64,000 bases of DNA, taken from contig NZ_FNVV01000014.1 in assembly GCF_900108345.1 (NCBI RefSeq), positions 682,001 to 746,000 on the forward strand, given 5' to 3'. The number at the start of each line of letters is the position of its first letter. Within the stretch, counting starts at the first letter, position 1. Source of the stretch: Bacteroides ndongoniae. Its GTDB lineage: Bacteria; Bacteroidota; Bacteroidia; Bacteroidales; Bacteroidaceae. Shown in pieces: positions 16,673 through 26,036 of the stretch. The position numbers and the translations under genes were made by a program. The notes under the pieces are model-generated. The model made no database searches. It had not been told where the DNA came from and saw only the letters and a program-made list of their open reading frames with translations.

Positions 16673-17987
16673 TTTCTTTTGAAGCAATATAAATTTGTCG
16701 CGTACCTTCATGAATAGAATCAAAAGCCACTTTTGTACCATCAAAATTCCATCGCGGATGTAAATCACAATGCAAACCAGACCGAGTAAAGCTGAAAAGT
16801 TCCGGACTCATTAAGCCCAAAATTCTTTTATCTACCCCTTTCGTATATGAGTCCTGCATGGATATATCTGGTAACTCCAGCAAACGCCTGAAATAACCGA
16901 TATTTGTCCTTTCGTTTTTCTCAAAATCGTAAAAGAATAAATATCTGGATTCATTCTTATCCGGATAAGTATCGCAAATTATTAAATTCCGATTTGTCGG
17001 ACAAAACATGGGATGGCCGTCACAATCGATTATACCTTTAGCTACCGTTTCATACGAGGCATTAGCAGAATCCTCTATTAATAAAAAGGAATTGGTCAAT
17101 CCACTTGATTTCTTTAGTACAGTCCTTACTATAGATTTAAGTGGCTTCAACAAAGGTGAAACCAAAGGGTTTGACAACAACTTGTTACTGCGAATGGCAT
17201 CTACTGAAGACCCAGTCCTTCCCCAGATAAATATATGATTGTTATCTTTCCAATCGAAATGACTTAAAAAACCAAATCCCAAGCATCTCAGATCTTTTCC
17301 ATCAATGCCTATCGTCATTAATCGGGTTCTCAATCCTCCATCAGACAGAAAAAAACGATGTAAAAAAGCTACCCGCTTATTGTCCGGGCTCAAAACAAGA
17401 TGAGTAAGGTAGTGATGAAATCCATTGTGGGCACTACTTTCTGATTTGCATTCAGACACTTCCCGAATTGAGACCAATAGTCGGGTCATATTTTGGGTAA
17501 TGTCGGTTATGTAAATACCGTCATCAGAAGGAGCTTCTTCCTCTTTCCCAAAATCGTCTATACCAATATACCCATATCCTCCTAACCTGTGTAACCTGGA
17601 ATAATTTATACCTAACGCATATTTGGAGTCAGAAGTAACCACATGAGCAGTAGAGCCTATTGATGCTAATTTTTTCTGTAATTCTACATCGTATATATCG
17701 GCTCCCCAATGATTACCTATGCGATTATTGACGATAAACTGTCTATCGTTCAGCCATTGCTGCCTAGCTCCTTGGGGATAGTTCATGGCTACTGTTGTCC
17801 CTAATCTGACAAAACGCTGCTCCTGCCACAGACTATACCCGACTCCAAATTCTTCACCAGGCAATGGAGGGCGATTAATAACATCAGTCTCCAAAGACAA
17901 AAGTTTATCGCCAGACCGATTGAATGCTATCAAATCATGAAATCCAAACAGATGATGTTGGTTTCTGGGAGTTGCACACTGTATCAT
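16665..17987 (-). CDS. Beta-propeller (PD40/WD40-like) protein of the capsule locus
   Basis: This 440-residue protein has repeated propeller-blade motifs: NRSGDKLLSLETD near 23-35, SPDNKRVAFLHRFFLSDGG near 203-221 and WNFDGTKVAFDSIHEGTRQIYI near 411-432. These follow the PD40 pattern seen in TolB and oligogalacturonate lyase-like proteins. There is no signal peptide, so it is probably cytosolic. It lies in a run of glycosyltransferase genes. Possible roles are sugar binding, glycan lyase-like chemistry or assembly of the synthesis complex, none demonstrated. The histidine-rich N-terminal segment NQHHLFGFHD is notable and could bind metal. Confidence 0.7.
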   Translation of the reverse strand: MIQCATPRNQHHLFGFHDLIAFNRSGDKLLSLETDVINRPPLPGEEFGVGYSLWQEQRFVRLGTTVAMNYPQGARQQWLNDRQFIVNNRIGNHWGADIYDVELQKKLASIGSTAHVVTSDSKYALGINYSRLHRLGGYGYIGIDDFGKEEEAPSDDGIYITDITQNMTRLLVSIREVSECKSESSAHNGFHHYLTHLVLSPDNKRVAFLHRFFLSDGGLRTRLMTIGIDGKDLRCLGFGFLSHFDWKDNNHIFIWGRTGSSVDAIRSNKLLSNPLVSPLLKPLKSIVRTVLKKSSGLTNSFLLIEDSANASYETVAKGIIDCDGHPMFCPTNRNLIICDTYPDKNESRYLFFYDFEKNERTNIGYFRRLLELPDISMQDSYTKGVDKRILGLMSPELFSFTRSGLHCDLHPRWNFDGTKVAFDSIHEGTRQIYIASKENE

Positions 17988-18001
17988 TTAAATTGATTCA
18001 T

Positions 18002-19123
18002 TTATTGATGTTGATTAATCCAATTGACAAATTCTTGAGTACGATAATTCCATGAATGAAGTGACGCGTCAACTGGAATGAACTTAAAGTCCTTCATAAT
18101 CACATGTTCCATTTGTTGAGACATTTCTGCCGAATTACCCGGTGAATAATATAAACCTGTCTCTTTCAGAACCTCGTAGGGTTCACCAATCTTACACGTA
18201 ATCACTGGCTTCTCAAAAGGAAGATACATATACAACTTGCTCGGACACCGTGCCCAATCTTGTACAGTATCATTCATAGGTGAGATAAAGCAATCTGCCA
18301 ATGAAAAATAAGCAGAAATATCTTCTTCCCGAATGTACCCAGGCATCTCTACATAATCACTTAAATGATGCGTTTTTATATAAGATATTGCTTCTTCATA
18401 ATGACGACCTCTTCCGAAAATAAGAACTTTGAAGTCCTTATACTTAGATTTCAATTTTTCAACAGCCTCAAGAATAGTGAAAACTCCATAATTACGTGTG
18501 ACCGTACCTAAAAAGACAAAAATTGTTTTCCCCTGATAAGGTTTAAAACGATCATTTTTATAATCAATATTTATCGGGTTCAAGACCTCTTTAGAATAAG
18601 CATATGGAAAATAGAAATTAGGTAGCTTGCATTGCCCTATTTTACGACATCTACGTAAATAGCAATTCTGAAGATACTTGCTAGCATTCAGTAAATAATC
18701 AGCATAAAATATGGAAAAAAATTCATTGAATAAAACTCGTAATTTGTGCATTCCTTTCATATCCGGTATACCCGATTGAAGTTCACTGTGTTCCACTATT
18801 TTCTTGTAAGAAGAACCTAAAGCTATAATGTTTCTTGTTACAAAAGCACAAATATATAGATAATCAGGACGAATTTGTTGAATGATTCTATTCTTTTCTC
18901 TAATTTCTTTAAGTACAGATGTTGTTTTAAAGAAATATAATCTAACTTTATCATTGCATTCCAAAGCGACTCTGATTCTGTTTTCTTCAGTATCTTCCAT
19001 AATAATGGAAACTTTCCACCCACGATTAGCCAAAGGATTTGCCATACCTAAGGCTCGTTTAGCTGTTGAGATAGATTTTATATCACCAGTTGTCACAAAA
19101 CAAATTGATTTAGTTTTTTCCAT
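18002..19123 (-). CDS. Family 4 glycosyltransferase
   Basis: This is a 373-residue GT-B transferase. The N-terminal domain (ICFVTTGDIKSISTAKRALG) has the usual Rossmann strand and loop. The C-terminal domain has KTIFVFLGTVTRNYGVFTIL near 204-223, KVLIFGRGRHYEEA and LADCFISPMNDT with SKLYMYLPFEKPVIT in place of the usual E-x7-E block. It is therefore a divergent GT4 member. Its first codons overlap the end of the Wzy-like gene by 14 bp, so they are co-translated. Donor and acceptor sugars are not predictable. Confidence 0.82.
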   Translation of the reverse strand: MEKTKSICFVTTGDIKSISTAKRALGMANPLANRGWKVSIIMEDTEENRIRVALECNDKVRLYFFKTTSVLKEIREKNRIIQQIRPDYLYICAFVTRNIIALGSSYKKIVEHSELQSGIPDMKGMHKLRVLFNEFFSIFYADYLLNASKYLQNCYLRRCRKIGQCKLPNFYFPYAYSKEVLNPINIDYKNDRFKPYQGKTIFVFLGTVTRNYGVFTILEAVEKLKSKYKDFKVLIFGRGRHYEEAISYIKTHHLSDYVEMPGYIREEDISAYFSLADCFISPMNDTVQDWARCPSKLYMYLPFEKPVITCKIGEPYEVLKETGLYYSPGNSAEMSQQMEHVIMKDFKFIPVDASLHSWNYRTQEFVNWINQHQ

Positions 19124-20360
19124 ATTTTATTATGTTGTAATTGCTAAGTACCAAAAAGAATGCTAAGTTAACGGTCCAAGTAAGTTTGAAAGCCGGCATT
19201 GGATTAAATAACAAACTCCACAATAAGCCAAACAAAAGGTATGAAGCATATAATGACATATCATCAGGATTCTTTAAAAAATAAGTGTATTTCTTTAAAA
19301 CAATTTTCATTAGCAGTATAAAAATAACAAATGTCAATATACCATAACTACAAGCATAAAATCCTAAAATACTATGACCTGGTATATTATCATATCGCAC
19401 ACGTTCTATTTCAAATTTATTTTGCTGAAATAAAGCATTTATCCGATGATATTTATTATCAGGATCTTTAGTATTATACCCCCATCCAAATATAGGTTTA
19501 TCGAAAAAAGCAATAAAGGGAGTTACCGCATCAGAACGTCCCACCATCAGTAGGTACAAAGGATTATATGGGTCTTTAGCTTTAAGAAGTTGCGTGGAGT
19601 TTCCTCCACTGATAGACCCATTCAATACATTAGGTACATAAACCAATGCATACAAAGCGTATAAAAATAAAGTTCCAATGACTAAACGTTTTCTTACTAC
19701 ACTCAAATTGAGATTCCTACTTCTTTTAATCAGTAATATAACTGTTCCTGCTAATAATGGAGGTAAACCTGCACTACGGGAGCCAGTAGCAAGTCCTAAT
19801 AAGCCTATCGCAACAAAAACAATTTCAATATAGTTATTTATAATTTTATTTTTCAGAAAAAACAAATAAATGCAAAGTATAGCCATAATGATGCGCGGAT
19901 ATATCTGAAATTTCCACATCGTATATTCCTCTATCACTTCGGCTTCGCGCAAAGCAATCATATCGAAAAAGAAAAAGGACGAAACAAAAGTTCCTAAAAC
20001 ATACCATTTAATAATGCTTGGATTTTTCGAACCTGCCAAATAATAAAACAGAAATTGAATCAAGCCATACACTGTCACCATAATCCCTTTTAATTGAGTA
20101 AGAGCATCGGTGTATGAATGAAATAGCGCCCATAAACACTGAACAACAATCAAAGATAATATTAATTTGAATGTTTTTGCTAAAATCCTGTCTTTTTCAA
20201 CATATCTTCCTTTAAACCAAAACGGGGTTGTAGCTGCTATAAATAAAAAGGAAACAGACATTTCTCCTCCGATATTTACCATCATGTGAGAAAAGATCGA
20301 CAAGAGCAATATTAAGAATTTATTACAAAAAAAAGAATTTACTATAGATGTTTTATACAT
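19110..20360 (-). CDS. wzy: Wzy-like O-antigen/capsule polymerase
   Basis: This 416-residue integral membrane protein has about ten to twelve predicted spans. The long periplasmic loop near 225-320 (GSISGGNSTQLLKAKDPYNP, GRSDAVTPFIAFFDKPIFGW) has the Gly/Arg pattern of the Wzy_C/O-antigen ligase family, including GSRSAGLPPLLAG near 193-205. It is expected to polymerise repeat units at the periplasmic face after Wzx flips them. It is the only strong polymerase candidate in the locus. The call rests on topology and position because Wzy sequences are poorly conserved. Confidence 0.75.
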   Translation of the reverse strand: MYKTSIVNSFFCNKFLILLLSIFSHMMVNIGGEMSVSFLFIAATTPFWFKGRYVEKDRILAKTFKLILSLIVVQCLWALFHSYTDALTQLKGIMVTVYGLIQFLFYYLAGSKNPSIIKWYVLGTFVSSFFFFDMIALREAEVIEEYTMWKFQIYPRIIMAILCIYLFFLKNKIINNYIEIVFVAIGLLGLATGSRSAGLPPLLAGTVILLIKRSRNLNLSVVRKRLVIGTLFLYALYALVYVPNVLNGSISGGNSTQLLKAKDPYNPLYLLMVGRSDAVTPFIAFFDKPIFGWGYNTKDPDNKYHRINALFQQNKFEIERVRYDNIPGHSILGFYACSYGILTFVIFILLMKIVLKKYTYFLKNPDDMSLYASYLLFGLLWSLLFNPMPAFKLTWTVNLAFFLVLSNYNIIKYGKN

Positions 20361-20997
20361 TAGTATTCCTCCGTATTATTTGACATGGATTCCCACCAGC
20401 AATACAATCAGCAGGAATACTTTTAGTTACCACACTCCCGGCTGCAATTATAGAGCGGGCACCAATTGTTACTCCTTTAAGAATAATGCTTCGGGTACCA
20501 ATAAAAACATCGTCTTCTATAACTATCGGAGCAGATTGTGCATATTTCTGATCATCCTTACTTCTCCTTATCAAATAATCCAAACTATGGGCGTCACAAT
20601 CCATAATAATAGTATCGCCACCTATGTTAACATGATTGCCTATAATTATAGCCTTCCTTGCCCATAAGCAAGGGGAGCTCATACCTACATTGTTACCTAT
20701 AATCAATTTTGCATCTGAATGCACATACATACCAGCTTCAAGGTTGCGACAGAGAGGATTAAGAAAACTTCCACTCGACAACCTAAAATCATCACCTATA
20801 ATCAACTGGGCATTTTGCTCTAGATGCAAGTTACAATGAGTCGAAACTTTCAAGTTTCGTCCATACTTAATACCGCAGAAAAAAAAACGAAAAAGATTCC
20901 ATTTACGATAGAAAGCAACTCGTATTTTCAAAGGTATTCGTCCAATTTTTCTAAAAAGATTAGATGGTGTTCTCATTATAGATACTTGTTCTTTCAA
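20353..20997 (-). CDS. Hexapeptide-repeat acyltransferase (serine acetyltransferase-like)
   Basis: This 214-residue LbetaH protein has hexapeptide turns LIIGDDFRLSSGSF, LIIGNNVGMSSPC, IIIGNHVNIGGDTIIMDCDA, FIGTRSIILKGVTIGARSII and the ending CIAGGNPCQIIRRN. The catalytic His is likely in DCDAHSLDYL (near 136-138). It is expected to O-acetylate a sugar of the capsule repeat. It overlaps the Wzy-like gene by 8 bp. The acceptor is unknown. Confidence 0.85.
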   Translation of the reverse strand: MKEQVSIMRTPSNLFRKIGRIPLKIRVAFYRKWNLFRFFFCGIKYGRNLKVSTHCNLHLEQNAQLIIGDDFRLSSGSFLNPLCRNLEAGMYVHSDAKLIIGNNVGMSSPCLWARKAIIIGNHVNIGGDTIIMDCDAHSLDYLIRRSKDDQKYAQSAPIVIEDDVFIGTRSIILKGVTIGARSIIAAGSVVTKSIPADCIAGGNPCQIIRRNTNV

Positions 20998-21010
20998 ATA
21001 TATTATTCTA

Positions 21011-21634
21011 TCACCTATTATATCTTTCTTGTATGGATTTTAAAAATTCATATTTAAATCTATCGTTTTCAGGATAAAGCATCATTTCATGGTCTATTAT
21101 TTCCTCAGGACCGAAAAGGAAACGAATAACACGTGCTGGATTACCGACAGCAACAGCATATGGAGGTATCTCCCTTGTAACAACAGAACAAGCACCAACT
21201 TGAGCACCTCTTCCTATAACAACATTCGGTAATAAAGTAACATTTGCTCCTATTAAAACATCTTCAGAGATAATTACAGAAGATTCAGTATCGTTTTCTC
21301 TAGTTTCTATCATATTTTTCCTCCAACGTCCCAGTCGATACCCATGTTCTCCTGTTATTACAGTTAAAGCACTTGAACACACTGTGTTCTTTTTTATAAT
21401 AAGCTTACCTCCGAAGCCTATAATAAACTTAGAATGACCTAGTATAGTAACATTATCTTCTATAAAAATTTTATTATTTAACTTAGCAGGATATTCAATT
21501 CTTACATTTTTTCCGTAAGATCCTAAATTCTGCATCTCACAATAGATAATTGATCTTTGCAAGAGATAGCAAATCTTCCTAAAACATCTATACAATAACA
21601 AGACAATAAACCTCATAAAATATTTTACTATCAT
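21011..21634 (-). CDS. Hexapeptide-repeat acyltransferase
   Basis: This 207-residue LbetaH protein has repeats in NKIFIEDNVTILGHSKFIIG, GGKLIIKKNTVCSSALTVIT and VIISEDVLIGANVTLLPNVV, and the CoA-side ending YAVAVGNPARVIRFLFG. His in TGEHGYRLG (near 97) is the likely catalytic base. It is a second capsule acetyltransferase in the same run as 20353. The short C-terminal extension (DHEMMLYPENDRFKYEFLKS) is rich in charged residues. Confidence 0.85.
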   Translation of the reverse strand: MIVKYFMRFIVLLLYRCFRKICYLLQRSIIYCEMQNLGSYGKNVRIEYPAKLNNKIFIEDNVTILGHSKFIIGFGGKLIIKKNTVCSSALTVITGEHGYRLGRWRKNMIETRENDTESSVIISEDVLIGANVTLLPNVVIGRGAQVGACSVVTREIPPYAVAVGNPARVIRFLFGPEEIIDHEMMLYPENDRFKYEFLKSIQERYNR

Positions 21635-21635
21635 A

Positions 21636-22475
21636 CTATTCTACAAGTAATTTTAATTTAGCAATAATCATAAAACAAACATATTTATAATATTTTTTTA
21701 CTATATCACATCTATGATTTGGATAATTAACTAATCCTAAATACATCAATTCTCCTAATTTACATTTTTCCCAAAATGTTTTTCGCCTAAAATCTAAATG
21801 CCAGACAAAATCTTTTTCCATATTCCCTGAAGGCCGACTCAACGAAGAAGCATCAGTATTATAACACATTACATATTTACTAACAGCATACATCTTTACA
21901 ACACGCATCCAATCTAATAGAGATTGCATATCTTCATATCTTGAAAGGTTCTCGTTAAAATAATGTTTTTGTACAATTGACTTTCGGATAATAAAATTCC
22001 CCATCCTTAATTGGATTTTATTAATAAAGTAAAATTTAAAATTATTAGTTACTATTCCCTCAAAATTCGAAGCTAAATGTGTAATATAAGTATTCCCTTT
22101 TTTAAAATGAAATTGTCCACATACTATTCCAACTTCCGGACAATTAATAATTGGAGTAAATAAAGATTCTAAAGCTTGATTGTATAATATATCATCGGCA
22201 TCTAAAAAAAGGATCCATTCACCTATAGCTATTCTAACACCTTCATTCCTTGCAGATGATACACCTCCATTTTCCTTACATATATATCGTATTCTTTTAT
22301 CCTCATATAAACTAACTATTTTGGCACTACTATCAGTAGAACCATCATCAATTATTATCAGTTCAAAATCTGTAAAAGACTGATTCAAGACCGATTCAAT
22401 AGTGTATTTAATTGTATTTTCTTTATTATACAACGGTATAATTACCGAAATAATAGGACTATTCATCTTGTTCAA
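21636..22475 (-). CDS. Family 2 glycosyltransferase
   Basis: This is a 279-residue GT-A enzyme. ISVIIPLYNKENTIKYTIES opens the fold, ELIIIDDGSTDSS gives the nucleotide-binding Asp pair and EWILFLDADDILY near 87-99 the metal site. The remaining half is typical of polysaccharide GT2 enzymes. Its ATG overlaps the pyruvyl transferase stop by 4 bp, and the acyltransferase at 21634 starts 1 bp after its end. It is probably a cytosolic capsule glycosyltransferase of unknown sugar. Confidence 0.87.
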   Translation of the reverse strand: MNKMNSPIISVIIPLYNKENTIKYTIESVLNQSFTDFELIIIDDGSTDSSAKIVSLYEDKRIRYICKENGGVSSARNEGVRIAIGEWILFLDADDILYNQALESLFTPIINCPEVGIVCGQFHFKKGNTYITHLASNFEGIVTNNFKFYFINKIQLRMGNFIIRKSIVQKHYFNENLSRYEDMQSLLDWMRVVKMYAVSKYVMCYNTDASSLSRPSGNMEKDFVWHLDFRRKTFWEKCKLGELMYLGLVNYPNHRCDIVKKYYKYVCFMIIAKLKLLVE

Positions 22476-23542
22476 ATATTATTTCTAAGAAAACATATCG
22501 AATTATTACGGAATTCTTGCAATTTCTCAGCTATTATAACCCAATCTATATGGTGTACGCATACCTCATTCAATTGCTCAAAATTCATCACTAATCTATT
22601 CTCAAGCCCCAAAAGATTTAAAAGGGACTGGATGCGAGCCATACCACGTTTTTCATTGCCAAATACAATAAATTTTTTTTGAAATATAATTGAAAAAACA
22701 CATCCATGAAAAGAATCTGTTACTACAAACTCTGAGTTATAGAAAGCATCCAACCATTCTATAACTGAAGGTAGCTCTGTTTTTTCATTTATATTTCTCC
22801 TCCAAAAGGGCTGAAGACAAGTTTTATTCGCAATACGTTCAATAAATGCATTTTTATCACATGTTTCATCCAATATGTAGTCAAACATATAGTCTGTGTT
22901 CTTAGAAATTCGGGTTAAATTAAATCTATTTATATAATCATCTTTATCAAGCAACATAGTAGGATCTAATACCCATTGTGCATCAACATTAAAGTGTTCT
23001 TTACACAATTTAACGCCAGATAGTTCTCGTACAGAAACCGCATCAAATTCACGTAATAGTTTTTTACACACCAAAGTCTGTTCTAGTGTATATTCCCAAT
23101 CAGAAACTCCAAAAGAAGCACCATAAGCTATACGTTTGATATTCCAACCAACAGCAAAATTCAAATATGTATTTTCAATATCTTTAACATATAAAGGACG
23201 CCAAATTTGGTCACTCCCAACGATTATTATGTCATACTGATTTTTTTTTATTTGTTCGAAACTATCGAATTCATCCACTATGATATATTGTTTAATAAAA
23301 CTCCTTATTCCCAAAGATTTTCTCATCTTATCATTTGCATCCAACGTCAAAAAGCAGATAACTTTTTTTATTAAAGACTTGGATTTATATATCAGCATCT
23401 TCTTGGTTGACCTTTTGACCATTAAGCGTTTAATCAGATGCGGCTCATGACCCATTCGTTCTATAATCGTTTGTAAAGCGTATGCTTGTAGAATGCCTCC
23501 ATAGTTTGTATGGAGTGGAAGAGTAAGAATACCAATTTTCAT
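22472..23542 (-). CDS. Polysaccharide pyruvyl transferase family protein
   Basis: This 356-residue protein has the N-terminal KIGILTLPLHTNYGGILQAYAL and later QIWRPLYVKDIENTYLNFAV, GVSDWEYTLEQ and a C-terminal VVTDSFHGCVFSIIF (near 280). The TDSFHG motif is the signature of the CsaB/polysaccharide pyruvyl transferase family (PF04230). The family adds ketal pyruvate from PEP to sugars, giving the polymer a negative charge. Family members are sometimes only annotated by fold, so the exact reaction is inferred. Confidence 0.88.
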   Translation of the reverse strand: MKIGILTLPLHTNYGGILQAYALQTIIERMGHEPHLIKRLMVKRSTKKMLIYKSKSLIKKVICFLTLDANDKMRKSLGIRSFIKQYIIVDEFDSFEQIKKNQYDIIIVGSDQIWRPLYVKDIENTYLNFAVGWNIKRIAYGASFGVSDWEYTLEQTLVCKKLLREFDAVSVRELSGVKLCKEHFNVDAQWVLDPTMLLDKDDYINRFNLTRISKNTDYMFDYILDETCDKNAFIERIANKTCLQPFWRRNINEKTELPSVIEWLDAFYNSEFVVTDSFHGCVFSIIFQKKFIVFGNEKRGMARIQSLLNLLGLENRLVMNFEQLNEVCVHHIDWVIIAEKLQEFRNNSICFLRNNI

Positions 23543-23576
23543 ATTAAAAATACGTTTTTCAACGGTTATTTAATCA

Positions 23577-25334
23577 TTATTTTAAAACATTTTTAATGAA
23601 ATTAGGTATAACTGTCCTAACAGTTTTCCGAAAATTAAATGATAAATCCTCAATCAAAGTATTCATCAATTTCAATGCACTACTCTCATCTTCATTGTTG
23701 GTAAACACTTCGAAAAGCATCGGTTTGTCAGTAATGTCAGACATTAAAAATCTATCTATATTGATGAGATATTCTTCTTTATCAGAAGCCTTCATATATT
23801 CATAGCCTAAATCTTCGGCATAATGACGAACCAACTGGAGAGACTTGTTACCATAGTGCCCTGCTGCCGCCATGTATTTATCTGCATCTTCACCAAACTG
23901 GGCAGCAGGGTGATTGTAATTACGGAACTCTGTCCCCTTACCGTTATTGACCAAAAGGATACGAAGATTATTACCTACATGACGATTTCCCAATGAATTG
24001 AGATCGTAGAAAAAGGCCAGGTCACCAATCACCAAAAAATGCAACTGATCAGGACGGGCGATAGCACCTCCAATCATAGAGGACATGCAACCATCAATAC
24101 CAAAACCACCAGTATTGACAAATCCATTACTCTGTACGGATGCAGGAACGTCAAACATTTCCCAAGCACGCAACGAATTAAGAATACCTAAATGGAGAAC
24201 ACAACCTTCAGGTAGACGATGAGCGGTTTGTTGAGCTATCCAAATATTAGAAAAAGGAAGTTCGGGAATGGCTGCCTGCAATTTCTGATATTCGGCATGA
24301 CACTGCTCCAACCAAGCTTTTCCTGCCTTCTGCTGTTCGTTCCGTTCGCCAACTAAATCCGCATAACGGTTGAAAAACACTTCTTCTGCCATCTCAAACA
24401 CTTGGGTCAGTTTATGGAAAGGATCACGCAATTCACCGTCTTCGTTCACCCTCCATACTTCACCAGCTTTAATGCCTGCTACATTGTTTCCATAACCGCT
24501 GACTTCACCAATATGTATCAATACATCAGTTCGAAAAGACTCTTTTTTACAGTAACTTTGCTGATTTAAAATAGCGTTATATACCCGATAGGGACCTGAA
24601 TAATTACTGGCATGTTCACAAAACACAACTGCACCGTAAGCCTTACAAAAACGATTAACAGCCTCGGTAAGCGAAGCAGACCACGGAAGATGGTTGCCTA
24701 CAAGAATAGCAATACGGCCTGTGGAAAGTACAGGAAGTTCATCACTGGACATATAACGCCGAATACAACGAGCTACAGGAAGTTCTTTCACAGAAAAATC
24801 ACGGTTATAATTTGTAGCCAAATTGATATGAACAGGGCCACCTCCACGATGAGTTAGTGCAAGGATAGCCCGGTTCAGTCGGATAGTTGCATCCCATTCA
24901 TCATCGACATCGCGTGGAACTGCAATATGCTCGCTATGCACGCAACAGTCTTTGGGTTGTTGAGAACGATCTATCACCTGTGGAATCAGGTGACCAACCC
25001 GATTTTCATTTTGTGTAGCCGTTACTGCCAAAATAGGAAGTTTACGATAATAGGCTTCGGTCAATCCTGGAATGTAATTGCGTGAAGCCGTAGCACCGGT
25101 ACAAGATAACACCACAACCTCACCGGTTTCTTCGGCCATACCCACAGCCATGTAAGCAGCAGATCGTTCGTCAACTGAAGAATAAATCTCGAAAAAAGGA
25201 TCGTTCATCACACTGGCTACAAAGGTGATATTGGTCGTTCCGGGAGAAGCGATAACTTTCCGAATGCCATGTTGTTTCAATAAGGACACCAATATTTGCT
25301 GTCCGCGTTCTACTGTATAATATTTTGTTTCCAT
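23577..25334 (-). CDS. MenD-like thiamine-diphosphate-dependent enzyme
   Basis: This 585-residue ThDP enzyme has a Pyr domain that starts QQILVSLLKQHGIRKVIASP with SVDERSAAYMAVGMAEETG (the ThDP-activating Glu lies in the SVDERSA block). The PP domain carries FLVIGDLAFFYDLNSLGNRH and LRILLVNNGKG, the G-D-x-A...N-N motif that binds Mg and diphosphate. Overall it resembles MenD, which forms SEPHCHC from isochorismate and 2-oxoglutarate, but no other men genes are present. In a capsule locus it more likely makes a branched or keto-sugar precursor, or is a paralog with an unassigned substrate. It sits between an LbetaH acyltransferase and a pyruvyl transferase. Confidence 0.82.
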   Translation of the reverse strand: METKYYTVERGQQILVSLLKQHGIRKVIASPGTTNITFVASVMNDPFFEIYSSVDERSAAYMAVGMAEETGEVVVLSCTGATASRNYIPGLTEAYYRKLPILAVTATQNENRVGHLIPQVIDRSQQPKDCCVHSEHIAVPRDVDDEWDATIRLNRAILALTHRGGGPVHINLATNYNRDFSVKELPVARCIRRYMSSDELPVLSTGRIAILVGNHLPWSASLTEAVNRFCKAYGAVVFCEHASNYSGPYRVYNAILNQQSYCKKESFRTDVLIHIGEVSGYGNNVAGIKAGEVWRVNEDGELRDPFHKLTQVFEMAEEVFFNRYADLVGERNEQQKAGKAWLEQCHAEYQKLQAAIPELPFSNIWIAQQTAHRLPEGCVLHLGILNSLRAWEMFDVPASVQSNGFVNTGGFGIDGCMSSMIGGAIARPDQLHFLVIGDLAFFYDLNSLGNRHVGNNLRILLVNNGKGTEFRNYNHPAAQFGEDADKYMAAAGHYGNKSLQLVRHYAEDLGYEYMKASDKEEYLINIDRFLMSDITDKPMLFEVFTNNEDESSALKLMNTLIEDLSFNFRKTVRTVIPNFIKNVLK

Positions 25335-25358
25335 AAAATAAGGATCTTGGTTAATATT

Positions 25359-26036
25359 TTAGGCTTGCCATTCGACATTTTCACGAACTATTTTAGCTGG
25401 CGAACCCATAGCCAAACAATGTGGCGGTATGTCTTTGGTTACTAGGGAACCTGCTGCTATAATTGCTCCATCTCCTATCGTAACCCCCTTTAAAATCATA
25501 GCATTTTCACCAATCCAAACATGATTGCCTATCGTTACAGGCTTACAATTAGTATAATTGGATGAAAGTATTTTATGATTTCCTCCGTCATTATCTCTGA
25601 TAACTGCACCCATGGCTATTATACAATCATTCCCTATTGTAATCCGCTTATTACATATTATTTTCACCTCCCTATGAATAAAAGTATTTCCTATTTGTAA
25701 ATAAGCACAAGTACCCACATGGATATAAGATCCATATCCAATCCTCATGATATTCCTTCCTTTTCCATTAAAATGAATACATGATTTATTATTCATATAC
25801 AATGACGTTTCCAATCTGGATTTACGCATATTACACCATCCAAACAATATTGGCTGTGTCAGGCATATTTGTGCAGATTTGGACACATCAAAAATAGAAT
25901 AACGAGAGAAAAAAAGTACAGAGCGTACGTTCTCTCTTCTAATCCTAAAAAAATTGTAATATATAAACCGATAAAATACGTACGGAAAATACAGCTTATA
26001 TTTTAGGAAGAGCAATATGACTCTTTTCATCTCCAT
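25359..26036 (-). CDS. Hexapeptide-repeat acyltransferase (WbbJ/LpxA fold)
   Basis: This 225-residue LbetaH protein begins with a basic, partly hydrophobic N-terminus. Repeats are MRIGYGSYIHVGTCAYLQIG, VKIICNKRITIGNDCIIAMG, HVWIGENAMILKGVTIGDGA and the ending CLAMGSPAKIVRENV. His in DGGNHKILS (near 152) is the likely catalytic residue. It probably transfers acetyl from acetyl-CoA to a sugar. Its start overlaps the end of the SDR gene by 10 bp, so they are translationally coupled. Confidence 0.85.
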   Translation of the reverse strand: MEMKRVILLFLKYKLYFPYVFYRFIYYNFFRIRRENVRSVLFFSRYSIFDVSKSAQICLTQPILFGWCNMRKSRLETSLYMNNKSCIHFNGKGRNIMRIGYGSYIHVGTCAYLQIGNTFIHREVKIICNKRITIGNDCIIAMGAVIRDNDGGNHKILSSNYTNCKPVTIGNHVWIGENAMILKGVTIGDGAIIAAGSLVTKDIPPHCLAMGSPAKIVRENVEWQA

